Origin: CAVXHQ01 sp963761735
GTDB taxonomy: Bacteria > Pseudomonadota > Alphaproteobacteria > Rhodobacterales > Rhodobacteraceae
Assembly (NCBI GenBank): GCA_963761735.1
Contig: CAVXHQ010000001.1
Span: 186,001-250,000, forward strand
DNA: 64,000 bases
Direction of reading: 5' to 3'
Part shown: piece by piece, positions 52,187-61,539 of the stretch
Layout: every line of letters starts with the position of its first letter
Numbering within the stretch: the stretch's first letter is position 1
Notes under the pieces: generated by a model
Seen by the model: the letters and a program-made list of their open reading frames with translations, nothing else
Database searches by the model: none
What the model was told of the DNA's origin: nothing
Program-made: the position numbers and the translations under genes

Positions 52187-53682
52187 GTCGGCACCCCCGA
52201 CATCAGGCTCATGTAGCTGGCCGGGTCTGTCGTCCCGACCTGTGCTCTGGGCAGATAGGGATAAATATCGAGATCCAGCCGTGGCGGACGCCTCTCGATC
52301 CGGCACAGGACAAGATGCTTCACAGCATCATAGCCGATGGCCCCGAGATCGAGCGCCTGCCGGATCGCACCATGCAGATGGGTCAGTTCGAACGTTTCCA
52401 GCAGACGTAAAACCTGAACATATTCGCGCTTGCCCTTCTTCCCCATCCGCGCCTCCAACAGTCGGCGCAGGGTGGCGAACTCATCCGGCAGATCCCAGCC
52501 TTGCAGCGGTGCGGCTTGATCCAGCGCCCCAACCTTTTGCTCCAACAGCGGCAGGTAATGCATCGGATCAAATACCATGTCCGCCTTGTCGTAGGACCGG
52601 CGGTGGTGGGCAATCACCTCGGCCCCGCAGCCGATCACAACCTCATGGACATACCCACGAACCTGAACCTCGTGATGGGCATGAGCGACAGGCACCGAGT
52701 AGTCATTGTTGCGATAACGGACCATGGAGATCGATGTCGCCCGGGTGCTGACCCTGTCGCAAGCATCGTAAGGGGTGGTCGGCAGCGCCATCAGCGCATT
52801 GAGATCCCGCATCAGACGTTCACCGACAGTCTCGGTATGACCACGCACAATGTCGCCCTGTCGCGTCAGGCACTGATCTTCCAGCCAGGTGTTCAACGCA
52901 TCGAAGCTGTCGGACCGCGGCGCGGGAACGAGGAAGTTGCGCCGCCCATATCCGATCACCCCCTCGACGTTGCCTTTGTCATTGCCTTTGCCCGGTTGGC
53001 CGAACTTGTCGTCGAACAGGTAATGCGACTGCAATTCCGAAAAGACGCGGGTGCGCAACCGGAGGCCATCGCCCAGGATTTTCGCCACTGCGATCGTTGT
53101 ATTGTCGTAGAGGATCGACAAGGGCACGCCGCCGAAGAATGCAAAAGCGGCGTTGTGGCCATCACAAAACGCCTCGGTCGTCTCGGCGGGGTAGGTCTTG
53201 ATGAAGAACGCATCCGAATGCGGAAGCGCCATCGCAAAGTAGTGCAGCTTACACTCAACACCGGCAATCACGCCCAGCGTTTCGCCGAAATCGACCTGAA
53301 CATGGCCCGGCGCATGCGACAGCGGCACGAACACTTCCCGCGTCCGCCGCTTCTTCTCACGCACATAATCAGTGACGATGGTGATCCCGCCCGTAAAGCC
53401 ATGCTCGTCGCGCAGCCGCGCATGAATTCGCTTGGCAGTGTGCCGCTGTTTCTTGAGTTTGCTCTTATCCTCTTCGAGGATCTGGTCGATCACCGGCACA
53501 AAGGGATCAAGCTTGGGACGCTGCGGCATCGCTTGGCGCCGATATCCCGGCGGAACCGAATGCTTCAGGATCTTCGACACTGTCTTGCGGTCGATCCCGA
53601 ACTTCCGCCCCGCCTCGCGCTCACTCATGCCCTCGACATGGCACGCTCTGCGCACCCGGGTATACAGTTCCACAGAATACAT
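52183..53682 (-). CDS. istA: IstA, right copy
   Basis: A 499-residue transposase matching the left copy. It has a Leu-to-Pro change in the FFGGVPLSILYDN segment, next to a catalytic aspartate, and Arg-to-Gln in DDKFGQPGKGND. The proline version is probably the ancestral one, since VPLSILYDN is the usual reading in this family. Both copies have full-length frames. Confidence 0.93.
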   Translation of the reverse strand: MYSVELYTRVRRACHVEGMSEREAGRKFGIDRKTVSKILKHSVPPGYRRQAMPQRPKLDPFVPVIDQILEEDKSKLKKQRHTAKRIHARLRDEHGFTGGITIVTDYVREKKRRTREVFVPLSHAPGHVQVDFGETLGVIAGVECKLHYFAMALPHSDAFFIKTYPAETTEAFCDGHNAAFAFFGGVPLSILYDNTTIAVAKILGDGLRLRTRVFSELQSHYLFDDKFGQPGKGNDKGNVEGVIGYGRRNFLVPAPRSDSFDALNTWLEDQCLTRQGDIVRGHTETVGERLMRDLNALMALPTTPYDACDRVSTRATSISMVRYRNNDYSVPVAHAHHEVQVRGYVHEVVIGCGAEVIAHHRRSYDKADMVFDPMHYLPLLEQKVGALDQAAPLQGWDLPDEFATLRRLLEARMGKKGKREYVQVLRLLETFELTHLHGAIRQALDLGAIGYDAVKHLVLCRIERRPPRLDLDIYPYLPRAQVGTTDPASYMSLMSGVPT

Positions 53683-53836
53683 CTCCCGACCCTCAGCTTC
53701 CGCCCCGGGTCTCAGAATGGCAGAATTTTACTCCGCGACGGTCAGGTAATCCCACCGTTTCCGTGGCCCAGTTTGCCTCCGGGATTCACACAATCCGGAA
53801 TCGACGGCGAAAGGGACCGGCGCTGACCACCGCCCG

Positions 53837-54244
53837 CTACCGGAACGGATCCAGGAGGCGCACGCCCGTCGCGTCGAAGTCCGCGACATTGCCGGTCACG
53901 ACGGTCATCTCGCGCGTCAGGGCCTGCGCGGCGATCATCAGGTCTGCGCCGGGATGCCCGATCCGGGCCGAAAGCGCGCCCCAGTGCTGCGCATCCTGTG
54001 CCGTGAGTTCGAGGATGCGGTCCGCGAACAGCGTCACCGTCCGGTCGAGCCAGACGCGCAGATCGGTGGCGAAGGCCGGATTGCGGGGTTCCTGAAGCCG
54101 GATGCCGCGTTCGATCTCTCCCATCGTGACGACGCTCAGGTACGGGTCCGCCTCGTTCTGCACGGCCAGCCAGGCCGCGAGTTTCGGTGCCCTGTCGGCC
54201 CGGCGCGCGCCCGAAATCACGTTGGTGTCGAGGATATGGCTCAA
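53837..54244 (-). CDS. vapC: PIN-domain toxin (VapC-like)
   Basis: 135 residues starting at TTG 54244, overlapping the antitoxin stop as TTGA. PIN-fold acidic residues: ILDTNVISG at the N-terminus, VVTMGEIERG, and GADLMIAAQAL with TGNVADFDATGVRLLDPF at the end. VapC toxins are Mg-dependent ribonucleases, often cutting tRNA or rRNA. It is the first intact gene after the right IS21 copy. Confidence 0.9.
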   Translation of the reverse strand: MSHILDTNVISGARRADRAPKLAAWLAVQNEADPYLSVVTMGEIERGIRLQEPRNPAFATDLRVWLDRTVTLFADRILELTAQDAQHWGALSARIGHPGADLMIAAQALTREMTVVTGNVADFDATGVRLLDPFR

Positions 54245-54486
54245 AAGCCGACGTCCCGCAGGGCCGCCGCCGCGCGGGGCACATCCTCGCCCCCCGGGAA
54301 CCGCATCAAGTGCTCCGAGAAACTTTCCCGTCGCGCCCGCGCCTGCGTCACGAGTTGCCGGTACTGTTCGACCGACACGACGACGACGGCAGGCTTGCCG
54401 CGCCGCGAGATCTCTTGCGGGCGGCCCGACAGGGCGGCGTCCACGACGGCGCTGAACCGGTTCTTGGCATCCTGAAGACTGATCAT
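54241..54486 (-). CDS. Phd/YefM-family antitoxin
   Basis: 81 residues from ATG 54486: MISLQDAKNRFSAVVDAALS, then GRPQEISRRGKPAVVVVSVE and QYRQL, the Phd/YefM N-terminal DNA-binding fold. The C-terminal tail should wrap the toxin. It directly precedes and overlaps the PIN toxin, and it probably represses the pair through sites upstream of 54486. The frame is open further upstream only because it merges with the end of the binding-protein pseudogene. Confidence 0.88.
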   Translation of the reverse strand: MISLQDAKNRFSAVVDAALSGRPQEISRRGKPAVVVVSVEQYRQLVTQARARRESFSEHLMRFPGGEDVPRAAAALRDVGF

Positions 54487-54659
54487 CACAGAGATCCTCT
54501 GTCTAGCTGACAGGCTAGATCGTCGTGCATTCCGGCGCGGACGGCAATCGGTGTTTTCCGCGCCAGATCTTTCGGCCCGTCGGTATCGCCATGCCCACAA
54601 AAAATGCCGGACCTTTCGGCCCGGCATCGAGTTTTGAACGGTCAGGGAGAATCCGTTCA

Positions 54660-56210
54660 GTTGAGTCTCGGCGTCGAAGAGATAGACCTTCTCGTCGGGG
54701 CGGGGGGTCCAGTCCACACGGTCGCTGACGCCGTAGAAGTCCGGCTGAAAGTACATGTGCAGCCAGGGGCCGTCGTCGTAGAAGACCTGCAACATCTCGT
54801 CGATGATCACGCGGGTCTCTTCTTCGGTCTGGGCCGCCGAGATGTCGCCCAGCGGTCGAACCAGCGCGGATCGTCCCAATGGGTATAGTTCGTGCCGGCC
54901 TCGACGGCGCCGAGATCGGCCATGTCGTAGAGCGGCGACCACAGCGCGCCGCCCGAGCCGAGGAAGAACAGCGGCCCGGCGTTACGCTCGCGGATGAGCG
55001 GGACGAAGACCGAGGACCATTCCATCAGCTCGAGGTCGACGTCGATCCCGACGTCGGTGAGGAACTGGGTCACGGCCTGCACGACGCTGGCGTCGTTCAG
55101 ATAGCGGCCCTGGCCCGCCTGGAACCGGATCGAGAACCGGGTGCCGTCCTCGCCGCGGGGCCAGCCGGCGGCGTCGAGCAGTTCCTCGGCCATCGCCGGG
55201 TCGTAGGGGTAGGGCGTCAGGCTCTGGTTCGCGTTGGGCGGGTTCACGATGCCCGTCATCCGCTCGCATTCGAAGTTGAGGAGCTGCAGACAGATCGACG
55301 GCACGTCGACGGCGTATTGCAGCGCGCGGCGCACGTCGGGGTCGGCGATGGCGTCGGCGCCGGGCATGTCGGCCATGGCCTCGGACAGGTTGAAACCGAC
55401 GTACATCCGCCGCGTGCCCTGGATCGGGTCGACCTCGGCGACGCCCGAATTGTTGATCACGTCGAGCTGGTCGGGGGCGACGTTGGTGATGATGTCGACG
55501 TTGCCGGCCATCAGTTCGGCGGCGCGGGTCGATGCCTCGGGGATGATCCGCCAGACGATGTTCTGAAAGCCGACGTCGGCGCCCTCGACCGCCTCGAGGA
55601 CGATTTCGGACCCGCGAGACCAGTCGGCCACCTTGTAGGCGCCGGACCCGACGGGATCGGACGACGCCGCGTCGAGGCTCATCGCCTCGTAGCTGTCCTT
55701 GCAGTGGATATAGACCTCGGCGATCAGGCCGAAGGCGATCTGGCTGGGTTGGGAGATGTTGATCTGCACGCGCAGATCGTCGAGGGCCTCGGCGCTCTGA
55801 AAGCCGATGGAGGAGAAGACGAAGCCGGGCGTGTTGCCGGTGAACCCGTTTTCGGGATCGGCGGCGCGGTTGAACGAATAGGCGACGTCCTCGGCGGTCA
55901 GCGCCTCGCCGTCCTGGCAGATCAGACCCTCGTTCAGGGTATAGACATAGGCCAGACCGTCGTCCGAGATTTCCAGCGTGTTGGCCAGATCGGGCTGTGC
56001 CACGCCGTCGCCGTCCATCGAGAACAGCGTGCCGAAGATGTGGCGTGCGATGTTGGCATTGTCGCGCGACGAGATCTGCGCGGGATCGAAGGTGGTGATG
56101 TCCGCGCTGAGGCCCACGACGATGGTGTCGTCGGCGATCTGCGCCGTCACCCCCGTTCCCAGGGCGAGGCTCGTGGCCCCGGCGGTCAGTACATGGATGA
56201 GTCTTGGCAT
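54660..56210 (-). pseudogene. Oligopeptide-type ABC transporter substrate-binding protein, frameshifted near 54850
   Basis: ATG 56210 behind AGGAAG gives a signal peptide (LIHVLTAGATSLALGTGVTA) and a family-5 solute-binding protein: ADITTFDPAQISSRDNANIA, NTLEISDDGLAYVYTLNEG, LTAEDVAYSFNRAADPENGF. The frame ends after DDPRWFDRWATSRR. One missing G in CTGGGCGAC near 54850 would continue it into DISAAQTEEETRVIIDEMLQ, VFYDDGPWLHMYFQPDFYG and WTPRPDEKVYLFDAE. Restored length is about 515 residues. It would deliver peptides or similar solutes to the DppB-C-D-F permease encoded next to it. Confidence 0.85.
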
Positions 56211-56325
56211 TGATCTTCCTTTCACCTGTTGGATGGATGGACTGACCTTCGGCACTCTTGTCGGTGCCTCCGGCCGGAAAAGATGCAACCTGTGCCGCGA
56301 CCCCGTCGGGGACCGTCCGTTCAGG

Positions 56326-57033
56326 TCACAGGGCCTGCACGATCGTCTCGGGATCGAAGGCGGCAAGGATGCGCGTGTGTTCGGATATGAGGCCGATCGC
56401 ACGGTCGGCGTCGCGCGCCTCGAGGGCATCGACGATGGGCGGGTGGTTGCTCGCGATTTCGGTCAGGTTGCTTTCGTCGCGGTTGCGCAGGGCCATGATC
56501 TGGTGGATGCGCAGGTACAGGTTCTTCCACGAGGCGCGCAGCAGGTCGTGATCGGCCAGCGTGATCAGAGTGTGGTGGAACGCCTCGTCGGCGGCGATCA
56601 GGGCCTCGAAATCGTCGGCGGCGGCGGCGGCGGTCATGACGTCGCAATGGGCGCGCAACAGATCGAGCGGCGCGCCGTTGTCGAGGATCCGGCGGACGGC
56701 CATCACCTCGAAGACCTCGCGCAGGGAATAGGTCTCGCCGACTTCGCGGGCGGTCAGCGGTTTCACGCGTTTGCCCTTGTAGGCGATGGTTTCGACGAGG
56801 CCGTCGTTCTCGAGGATCTGGATCGCCTCGCGGATCGGGGCGCGGCTGACGTTCATCTGGTCGGCGAGGGCGGTCTCCACGAGGCTGGTGCCGGGTTTCA
56901 GGCGGCCGCTGAGGATGGCGGCGCGCAGCCGGTCGGCGACCTGCACGCGCAGCGGCACGTTCTCGATCGGCGCGATGTCGGGCGGCATGCCTGCCAGGGT
57001 GGCGTTGGTCGTGACGGGGTTTGCGGTGTTCAC
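56326..57033 (-). CDS. GntR-family transcriptional regulator, FCD subgroup
   Basis: 235 residues. An N-terminal winged helix (VADRLRAAILSGRLKPGTSL, then VSRAPIREAIQILENDGLV) and an all-helical FCD ligand domain with metal-site histidines (AADEAFHHTLI, SNHPPIVDAL, EHTRIL). Such regulators usually repress catabolic operons and respond to organic acids. It is flanked by the transporter genes. A shared 11-base element upstream of its own start and between the divergent transporter genes may be its operator. Confidence 0.9.
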   Translation of the reverse strand: MNTANPVTTNATLAGMPPDIAPIENVPLRVQVADRLRAAILSGRLKPGTSLVETALADQMNVSRAPIREAIQILENDGLVETIAYKGKRVKPLTAREVGETYSLREVFEVMAVRRILDNGAPLDLLRAHCDVMTAAAAADDFEALIAADEAFHHTLITLADHDLLRASWKNLYLRIHQIMALRNRDESNLTEIASNHPPIVDALEARDADRAIGLISEHTRILAAFDPETIVQAL

Positions 57034-57182
57034 GGCGTCAGGTCCTTGGGGCTGTTACAGACGGCCGCCCGACTGGACGGTGTGCCCTGATAGTCGATTT
57101 CGCCGGTTTTGCCGAAGCCAATTCGCCCCTGGCGGCCGACGGGATCATTCCGCCGGTCATTTGTATGTTTATATCTGTTGAA

Positions 57183-57193
57183 TGTCGACGATC
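57183..57193 (+). promoter_or_regulatory. Candidate GntR operator upstream of the gntR gene
   Basis: TGTCGACGATC lies in the 240-bp gap before the regulator start, next to an AT-rich stretch (TTTGTATGTTTATATC) that could be the promoter. Ten of eleven bases match TGTCGACAATC at 59398-59408. No gene is seen in 57034-57273. Confidence 0.4.
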
Positions 57194-57273
57194 CATAGGT
57201 GGACAATGCGCCAGCGATTTTGCTCTTGTCAAGCGCGACGGGGGATTGCGTCGCCAAACGCGCCCGGTTTCCG

Positions 57274-58257
57274 TCAGGTGGTATGAATGCAGGCACTTGC
57301 GTGACCGGGACCGAGCGGGCGCAGGTCCGGGATGATGCGGGCGCAGTCCTGCGTCGCGATGGGGCACCGGGTGCGGAACACACAGCCCGACGGCGGGTCG
57401 ATGGGGCTGGGAATGTCGCCGCGCAGAATCGTGCGCGACCGGCGGCGGCCCGGTTCGGGGACCGGGACCGCCGAGAGGAGCGCCTTGGTATAGGGATGAT
57501 TCGGACGGGCATAGAGATCGGCGGCGGAGGCGATTTCCATCACTTTGCCGAGGTACATCACGATCACCCGGTCGCAGATATGCTCGACCACACCAAGATC
57601 GTGGGCAATGAACAGCATCGTCAGGTCGAGGTCGTCCTTGAGATCCTCGAGCAGGTTGATGACCTGCGCCTGAATGGACACGTCGAGCGCCGAGACGGGT
57701 TCGTCGGCGACGATGAATTCCGGCTCCACGGCGAGCGCGCGGGCGATGCCGATGCGCTGGCGCTGGCCGCCGGAAAATTCGTGCGGATAGCGCGCCAGGT
57801 GATCCGGCGACAGACCGACCTTCTCGAGCAGCGCGGCGGCCCGGTCATTGTGTTCGGACGCCGTGCCGATGCGGTGCAGGCGCAGCGGGTGGGTCAGCAC
57901 GTCGCGAACCTTTTCGCGGGGGTTCAGGCTCGCGTAGGGATCCTGAAAGATGATCTGCATCCGCTTGCGATAGCTGCGCAGTTCTGCGCGCGACAGGCCC
58001 ATCACATCCGTCCCACCGAAGCGTACCGCACCGCCCGTCGCCTCTTCGAGACGCAGGATCGTGCGGCCCACGGTGGTCTTGCCCGACCCGCTCTCGCCCA
58101 CGAGGCCCACGACCTCGCCCGCCCGGATGGTGAACGACACGTCGTCCACCGCCTTGACGGAATTGACCTGCCGTTGCAGGACGCCGCCCATGATCGGGAA
58201 GTGCTTTCGCAGGTTTTCGACCTCGAGCAGCGGGGCCTTGTCGGCGGATGCGGTCAT
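57274..58257 (-). CDS. dppF: Oligopeptide/dipeptide ABC transporter ATPase (DppF/OppF type)
   Basis: 327 residues. Walker A GLVGESGSGKTTVGRT, Q-loop IIFQDPYASLNP, signature YPHEFSGGQRQRIGIARALA, Walker B EFIVADEPVSALDVSIQAQV, and the C-terminal oligopeptide extension with CVFRTRCPIATQDCARI, which may hold an iron-sulfur or structural Cys cluster. It hydrolyses ATP to drive import through DppBC. Its start overlaps the DppD stop (ATGA). Confidence 0.93.
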   Translation of the reverse strand: MTASADKAPLLEVENLRKHFPIMGGVLQRQVNSVKAVDDVSFTIRAGEVVGLVGESGSGKTTVGRTILRLEEATGGAVRFGGTDVMGLSRAELRSYRKRMQIIFQDPYASLNPREKVRDVLTHPLRLHRIGTASEHNDRAAALLEKVGLSPDHLARYPHEFSGGQRQRIGIARALAVEPEFIVADEPVSALDVSIQAQVINLLEDLKDDLDLTMLFIAHDLGVVEHICDRVIVMYLGKVMEIASAADLYARPNHPYTKALLSAVPVPEPGRRRSRTILRGDIPSPIDPPSGCVFRTRCPIATQDCARIIPDLRPLGPGHASACIHTT

Positions 58258-59291
58258 GACGCGCGCCTTTCGGTCAGATCGAGATCCCGCCAGCGGGCAC
58301 AGCGGATCATGTGGCCGTCCCCCGCCCGTTCGAGGGGGGGCAGGGCGGCGCGGCAGATATCCGTGGCAAAGGCGCAGCGCGGGTGGAACCGGCAGCCCTG
58401 CGGCAGGCTCGTCAGCGCGGGCACCGACCCGGGGATCGCCTGAAGGCGCACCTTGTTCACCGACGCGCCAAGCCGCGGGATAGAGTTCATCAGACCGGCG
58501 GTGTAGGGCATCCGCGGCGTGCGGAAGATATCCCCGACCGGCCCCGTTTCGACCACCTGTGCCGCGTACATCACCACCACGCGGTCGGCGACCTTGGCCA
58601 CCACGCCAAGGTCGTGGGTGATGAAGACGATCGCCATCCCCATCTTGTCCTGCAGATCCTGCATCAGTTCCAGCATCTGCGCCTGGATGGTGACGTCCAG
58701 CGCCGTCGTCGGCTCGTCCGCGATCAGGATGCGCGGTTCGCACGACAGGGCCATGGCGATCATCGCGCGCTGCCGCATGCCCCCCGACATTTCGTGCGGA
58801 TAGCTGTCGACCCGGCGTTTGGGTTCGGGGATGCCGACGAGGGCGAGCATGTCGATGGCCCGCGCCCGGGCGCGCGATTTCGACAGGCCCTCGTGGCGGA
58901 TCACCATTTCCGCGATCTGCTGGCCGACGGTGTGCACCGGGTTCAGGCTTGTCATCGGCTCCTGAAAGATCATGCCGATTTCCTTGCCGCGGATCTCGCG
59001 CATCTCGACGTCGGAATATTTCGAAATCTCGCGCCCCTGAAACAGGACGCTGCCGCCGGAAATGCGCCCGATGTCCTTGGGCAGAAGGCCCATGATCGAC
59101 AGGCTCGTCACCGATTTGCCAGAGCCGCTTTCGCCCACGATGGCCAGCGTTTCGCCTGCGTGGACGTCGAAACTGACGCCGTCGACCGCATCGATCGACA
59201 GGGTGCGGGACAGATGAAACGTGGTTTTCAGATCGCGGACCGACAGGATCGGGGCGGTATTCGCGACAGGATCCGGGGCATCGTGTAGCAT
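58254..59291 (-). CDS. dppD: Oligopeptide/dipeptide ABC transporter ATPase (DppD/OppD type)
   Basis: 345 residues from ATG 59291; the frame is open to 59639, but that part crosses the divergent promoter region. Walker A AIVGESGSGKSVTSLS, Q-loop MIFQEPMTSLNPVHT, signature YPHEMSGGMRQRAMIAMALS, Walker B RILIADEPTTALDVTIQAQM, and C-terminal CRFHPRCAFATDIC. Paired with DppF in one leftward unit and divergent from the permease genes. Confidence 0.93.
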   Translation of the reverse strand: MLHDAPDPVANTAPILSVRDLKTTFHLSRTLSIDAVDGVSFDVHAGETLAIVGESGSGKSVTSLSIMGLLPKDIGRISGGSVLFQGREISKYSDVEMREIRGKEIGMIFQEPMTSLNPVHTVGQQIAEMVIRHEGLSKSRARARAIDMLALVGIPEPKRRVDSYPHEMSGGMRQRAMIAMALSCEPRILIADEPTTALDVTIQAQMLELMQDLQDKMGMAIVFITHDLGVVAKVADRVVVMYAAQVVETGPVGDIFRTPRMPYTAGLMNSIPRLGASVNKVRLQAIPGSVPALTSLPQGCRFHPRCAFATDICRAALPPLERAGDGHMIRCARWRDLDLTERRAS

Positions 59292-59397
59292 TTGGTGCCT
59301 CTTCTTTGGGCGGAGCGGCCGGGGCCGGACGTGCAGGGCGATGTTCTCGAACTGGACGCTTGACGGCGGCGGGCAGTGCATGGTTGTGTTGTCTAAC

Positions 59398-59408
59398 TGT
59401 CGACAATC
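59398..59408 (+). promoter_or_regulatory. Candidate GntR operator between divergent dppD and dppB
   Basis: TGTCGACAATC, part of a longer imperfect palindrome (TTGTCTAACTGTCGACAA), lies in the 315-bp divergent gap 59292-59606 that otherwise holds no gene. It is followed by an AT-rich run (TCTAAAATATACC). The position suits control of both transcription units. Confidence 0.42.
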
Positions 59409-59606
59409 TAAAATATACCCTGTTGGATGATCGAACCGGTTGTCAAGCTTTGCAAGGCAGGAACCACGCAAATCGAAGGGACGGCGATGGAACGGGCGAC
59501 GGGCGGGCAGGCCAGCGATACATTTTTCGGCGAAGTCCCGGTGCTGCCGGGCGATCCTGCGTGTCGGCGTTCCACGCGCCCGGCGTTTCGGTAAGGGAGC
59601 CGGGCC

Positions 59607-60581
59607 ATGTGGACATTCCTTGTACGGCGCCTGCTGCAAAGCATCATCGTCCTGATCGGCGTCACGCTCATCAGTTTCATCTCGTTGCAGATGGGGGGCG
59701 ATCCCACCTATCTGTTCGTGTCGGAAAACGCGAGCGTCGAGGAGATTCAGCGGGCGCGCGAGGCCCTCGGCTTCGACAAGCCGCTGCCGGTGCAGTACCT
59801 CAGCTATGTCTGGAACGCGCTTCAGGGCGATTTCGGCAATTCGCTGAGCTATCGTCAGCCGGCGATGGATGTCGTGCTCGAGGCGATGCCCGCGACCATC
59901 GAACTGACGGTATTTTCACTGGTCCTGGCCATCGGTCTGTCGATCCCGCTGGGCATCTTTGCCGCACTCAATCGTGGCAAACCCATCGACGGCGGCATCA
60001 TGACCATCGCGATGCTGGGACAGTCGATCCCGAATTTCTGGATGGGGATCATGATGATCCTGTATTTCGGCCTGTATCTGGGGTGGTTTCCGATCTCGGG
60101 GCAGGTTCCGTTCCTCGAGCCGCTGTTCGAGGGCGATTTTTCGACAGCGTTCGGCAACCTGCCGCGGTCGATGTATTACATGGTGCTGCCCGCCTTTGCG
60201 GTGGGCACCTATACGCTGGCGCGCAACGCGCGGCTGATCCGGTCCTCGATGCTCGAGGTGCTGGGGCAGGATTACGTCCGTACCGCGCGGTCCAAGGGGA
60301 TTTCCGAGACCCGCGTGGTGATCCATCACGCCATGCGCAACGCCTGGCTGCCGGTGGTGACGATGATCGGGCTGGAATTCGGGTTTCTGCTGGGAGGTGT
60401 CGTCGTCGTGGAAACCGTGTTCTCGTACCCCGGAATTGGACGGCTGGTGTTCAACGCGATCAACCAGCGCGACATTCCGGTGGTGCAGGCCAGCGTGATC
60501 CTGCTTGCGGGCATCTTCATCCTGCTGAACCTGGTCGTCGACCTGATCTACGCGCGGCTCGATCCGCGCGTGAAACTTTAA
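59607..60581 (+). CDS. dppB: Oligopeptide/dipeptide ABC transporter permease (DppB/OppB type)
   Basis: 324 residues with six predicted membrane helices. The N-terminal signature is FLVRRLLQSIIVLIGVTLIS. The EAA-loop region for ATPase contact is YVRTARSKGISETRVVIHHA, followed by ETVFSYPGIGRLVFNAINQR, typical of the B permeases. GGGAG lies upstream of the ATG. 15 bp separate it from dppC. Confidence 0.93.
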   Translation: MWTFLVRRLLQSIIVLIGVTLISFISLQMGGDPTYLFVSENASVEEIQRAREALGFDKPLPVQYLSYVWNALQGDFGNSLSYRQPAMDVVLEAMPATIELTVFSLVLAIGLSIPLGIFAALNRGKPIDGGIMTIAMLGQSIPNFWMGIMMILYFGLYLGWFPISGQVPFLEPLFEGDFSTAFGNLPRSMYYMVLPAFAVGTYTLARNARLIRSSMLEVLGQDYVRTARSKGISETRVVIHHAMRNAWLPVVTMIGLEFGFLLGGVVVVETVFSYPGIGRLVFNAINQRDIPVVQASVILLAGIFILLNLVVDLIYARLDPRVKL

Positions 60582-60596
60582 CCAAGGGACGCGCCC

Positions 60597-61529
60597 ATGT
60601 CCGATACAGACCCCGCGATCGCCGCGGTCGACGAGATGGCCGCTCCGGCGGTTTCCTACCGCCGCCGCGAATGGCGCCGCGCGATGCAAAGCCTCGTCAC
60701 CAGCCGGTGGGCGTTGCTGGGCATGCTGATCCTGCTGGTGGTGACGTTCATCGCGATATTCGGGCCGTGGCTGGCGCCGTTCGATCCGAACCGGCAGAAC
60801 ATCATGACGCGGCTGCTCGAACCGGGATCGGCGGGGGCGGGGGATCTGACCTATTGGCTGGGGTCCGACCAGCTGGGTCGCGATGTATTCTCGCGGCTGC
60901 TGTACGGGGCGCGGGTATCGCTGCTGGTCGGTGTCGCGTCGATCGCGGTGGGCGGCACGATCGGCACCGTGGCGGGCCTCGTGTCGGGGTATTTCGGCGG
61001 CTGGATCGACGATGTGATCATGCGGCTGGGCGATATCCAGCTGGCGTTTCCGTTCATCCTGCTGGCGATCATGTTTCTCGTGGTGCTGGGCCCCGGCCTG
61101 GTCAACATCATCCTCGTCCTCGGGATCGGGCAGTGGATCACCTATGCGCGGATCGTGCGGGCGCAGACCCTGTCCCTGCGCGAAAAGGAATATGTCGAGG
61201 CGGCGCGGGCGATGGGAGACAGCACGTTCTCGATCCTGTTCCGCACGATCCTGCCCAATATCGTGGCCCCGCTGACGGTGATCGCCTCGTTCAACGTGGC
61301 GGGGGTGATCCTGTCCGAGGCGGCGCTGTCGTTCCTCGGCCTCGGCGTGCCGCCGGACGTGCCGACATGGGGCAGCATGCTGTCCGAAAGCCGCGATCAC
61401 CTGTTGTCGAACAAGTGGTGGATGGCGGTTTTCCCCGGGCTGGCCATCGTGCTCACGGTGCTGGCGTTCAACATCATCGGCGACTGGCTGCGCGATTTCC
61501 TCGATCCGCGGCTGAAGGAGAACGGTTGA
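60597..61529 (+). CDS. dppC: Oligopeptide/dipeptide ABC transporter permease (DppC/OppC type)
   Basis: 310 residues with an N-terminal cytoplasmic segment and six helices. LGSDQLGRDVFSRLLYGARV is the classic C-permease motif. The EAA loop is YVEAARAMGDSTFSILFRTI, and the C-terminal end is PPDVPTWGSMLSESRDHLL. It forms the heterodimeric channel with DppB. The gene converges with the amidohydrolase that follows. Confidence 0.93.
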   Translation: MSDTDPAIAAVDEMAAPAVSYRRREWRRAMQSLVTSRWALLGMLILLVVTFIAIFGPWLAPFDPNRQNIMTRLLEPGSAGAGDLTYWLGSDQLGRDVFSRLLYGARVSLLVGVASIAVGGTIGTVAGLVSGYFGGWIDDVIMRLGDIQLAFPFILLAIMFLVVLGPGLVNIILVLGIGQWITYARIVRAQTLSLREKEYVEAARAMGDSTFSILFRTILPNIVAPLTVIASFNVAGVILSEAALSFLGLGVPPDVPTWGSMLSESRDHLLSNKWWMAVFPGLAIVLTVLAFNIIGDWLRDFLDPRLKENG

Positions 61530-61539
61530 GGCCCGCGTC

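Larger units (their letters stand above)
51281..53790 (-). mobile_element. IS21-family insertion sequence, right copy (2510 bp), inverted
   Basis: Same length and gene content as the copy at 13406-15915, in opposite orientation, with four single-base differences seen (for example the istA codons read LLSIL on the left and PLSIL on the right). The left edge (TGTCAATCTCGG) abuts an IS30 fragment after CCTCG. The right edge (GGGATTCACA) abuts CAATCC. The immediate flanks do not form a direct target duplication, as for the left copy. Confidence 0.93.

Noticed and set aside
54879..56213. 444-codon plus-strand ORF opposite the binding protein
   Set aside because: Shadow frame; the minus strand encodes a recognisable signal peptide and family-5 binding protein.
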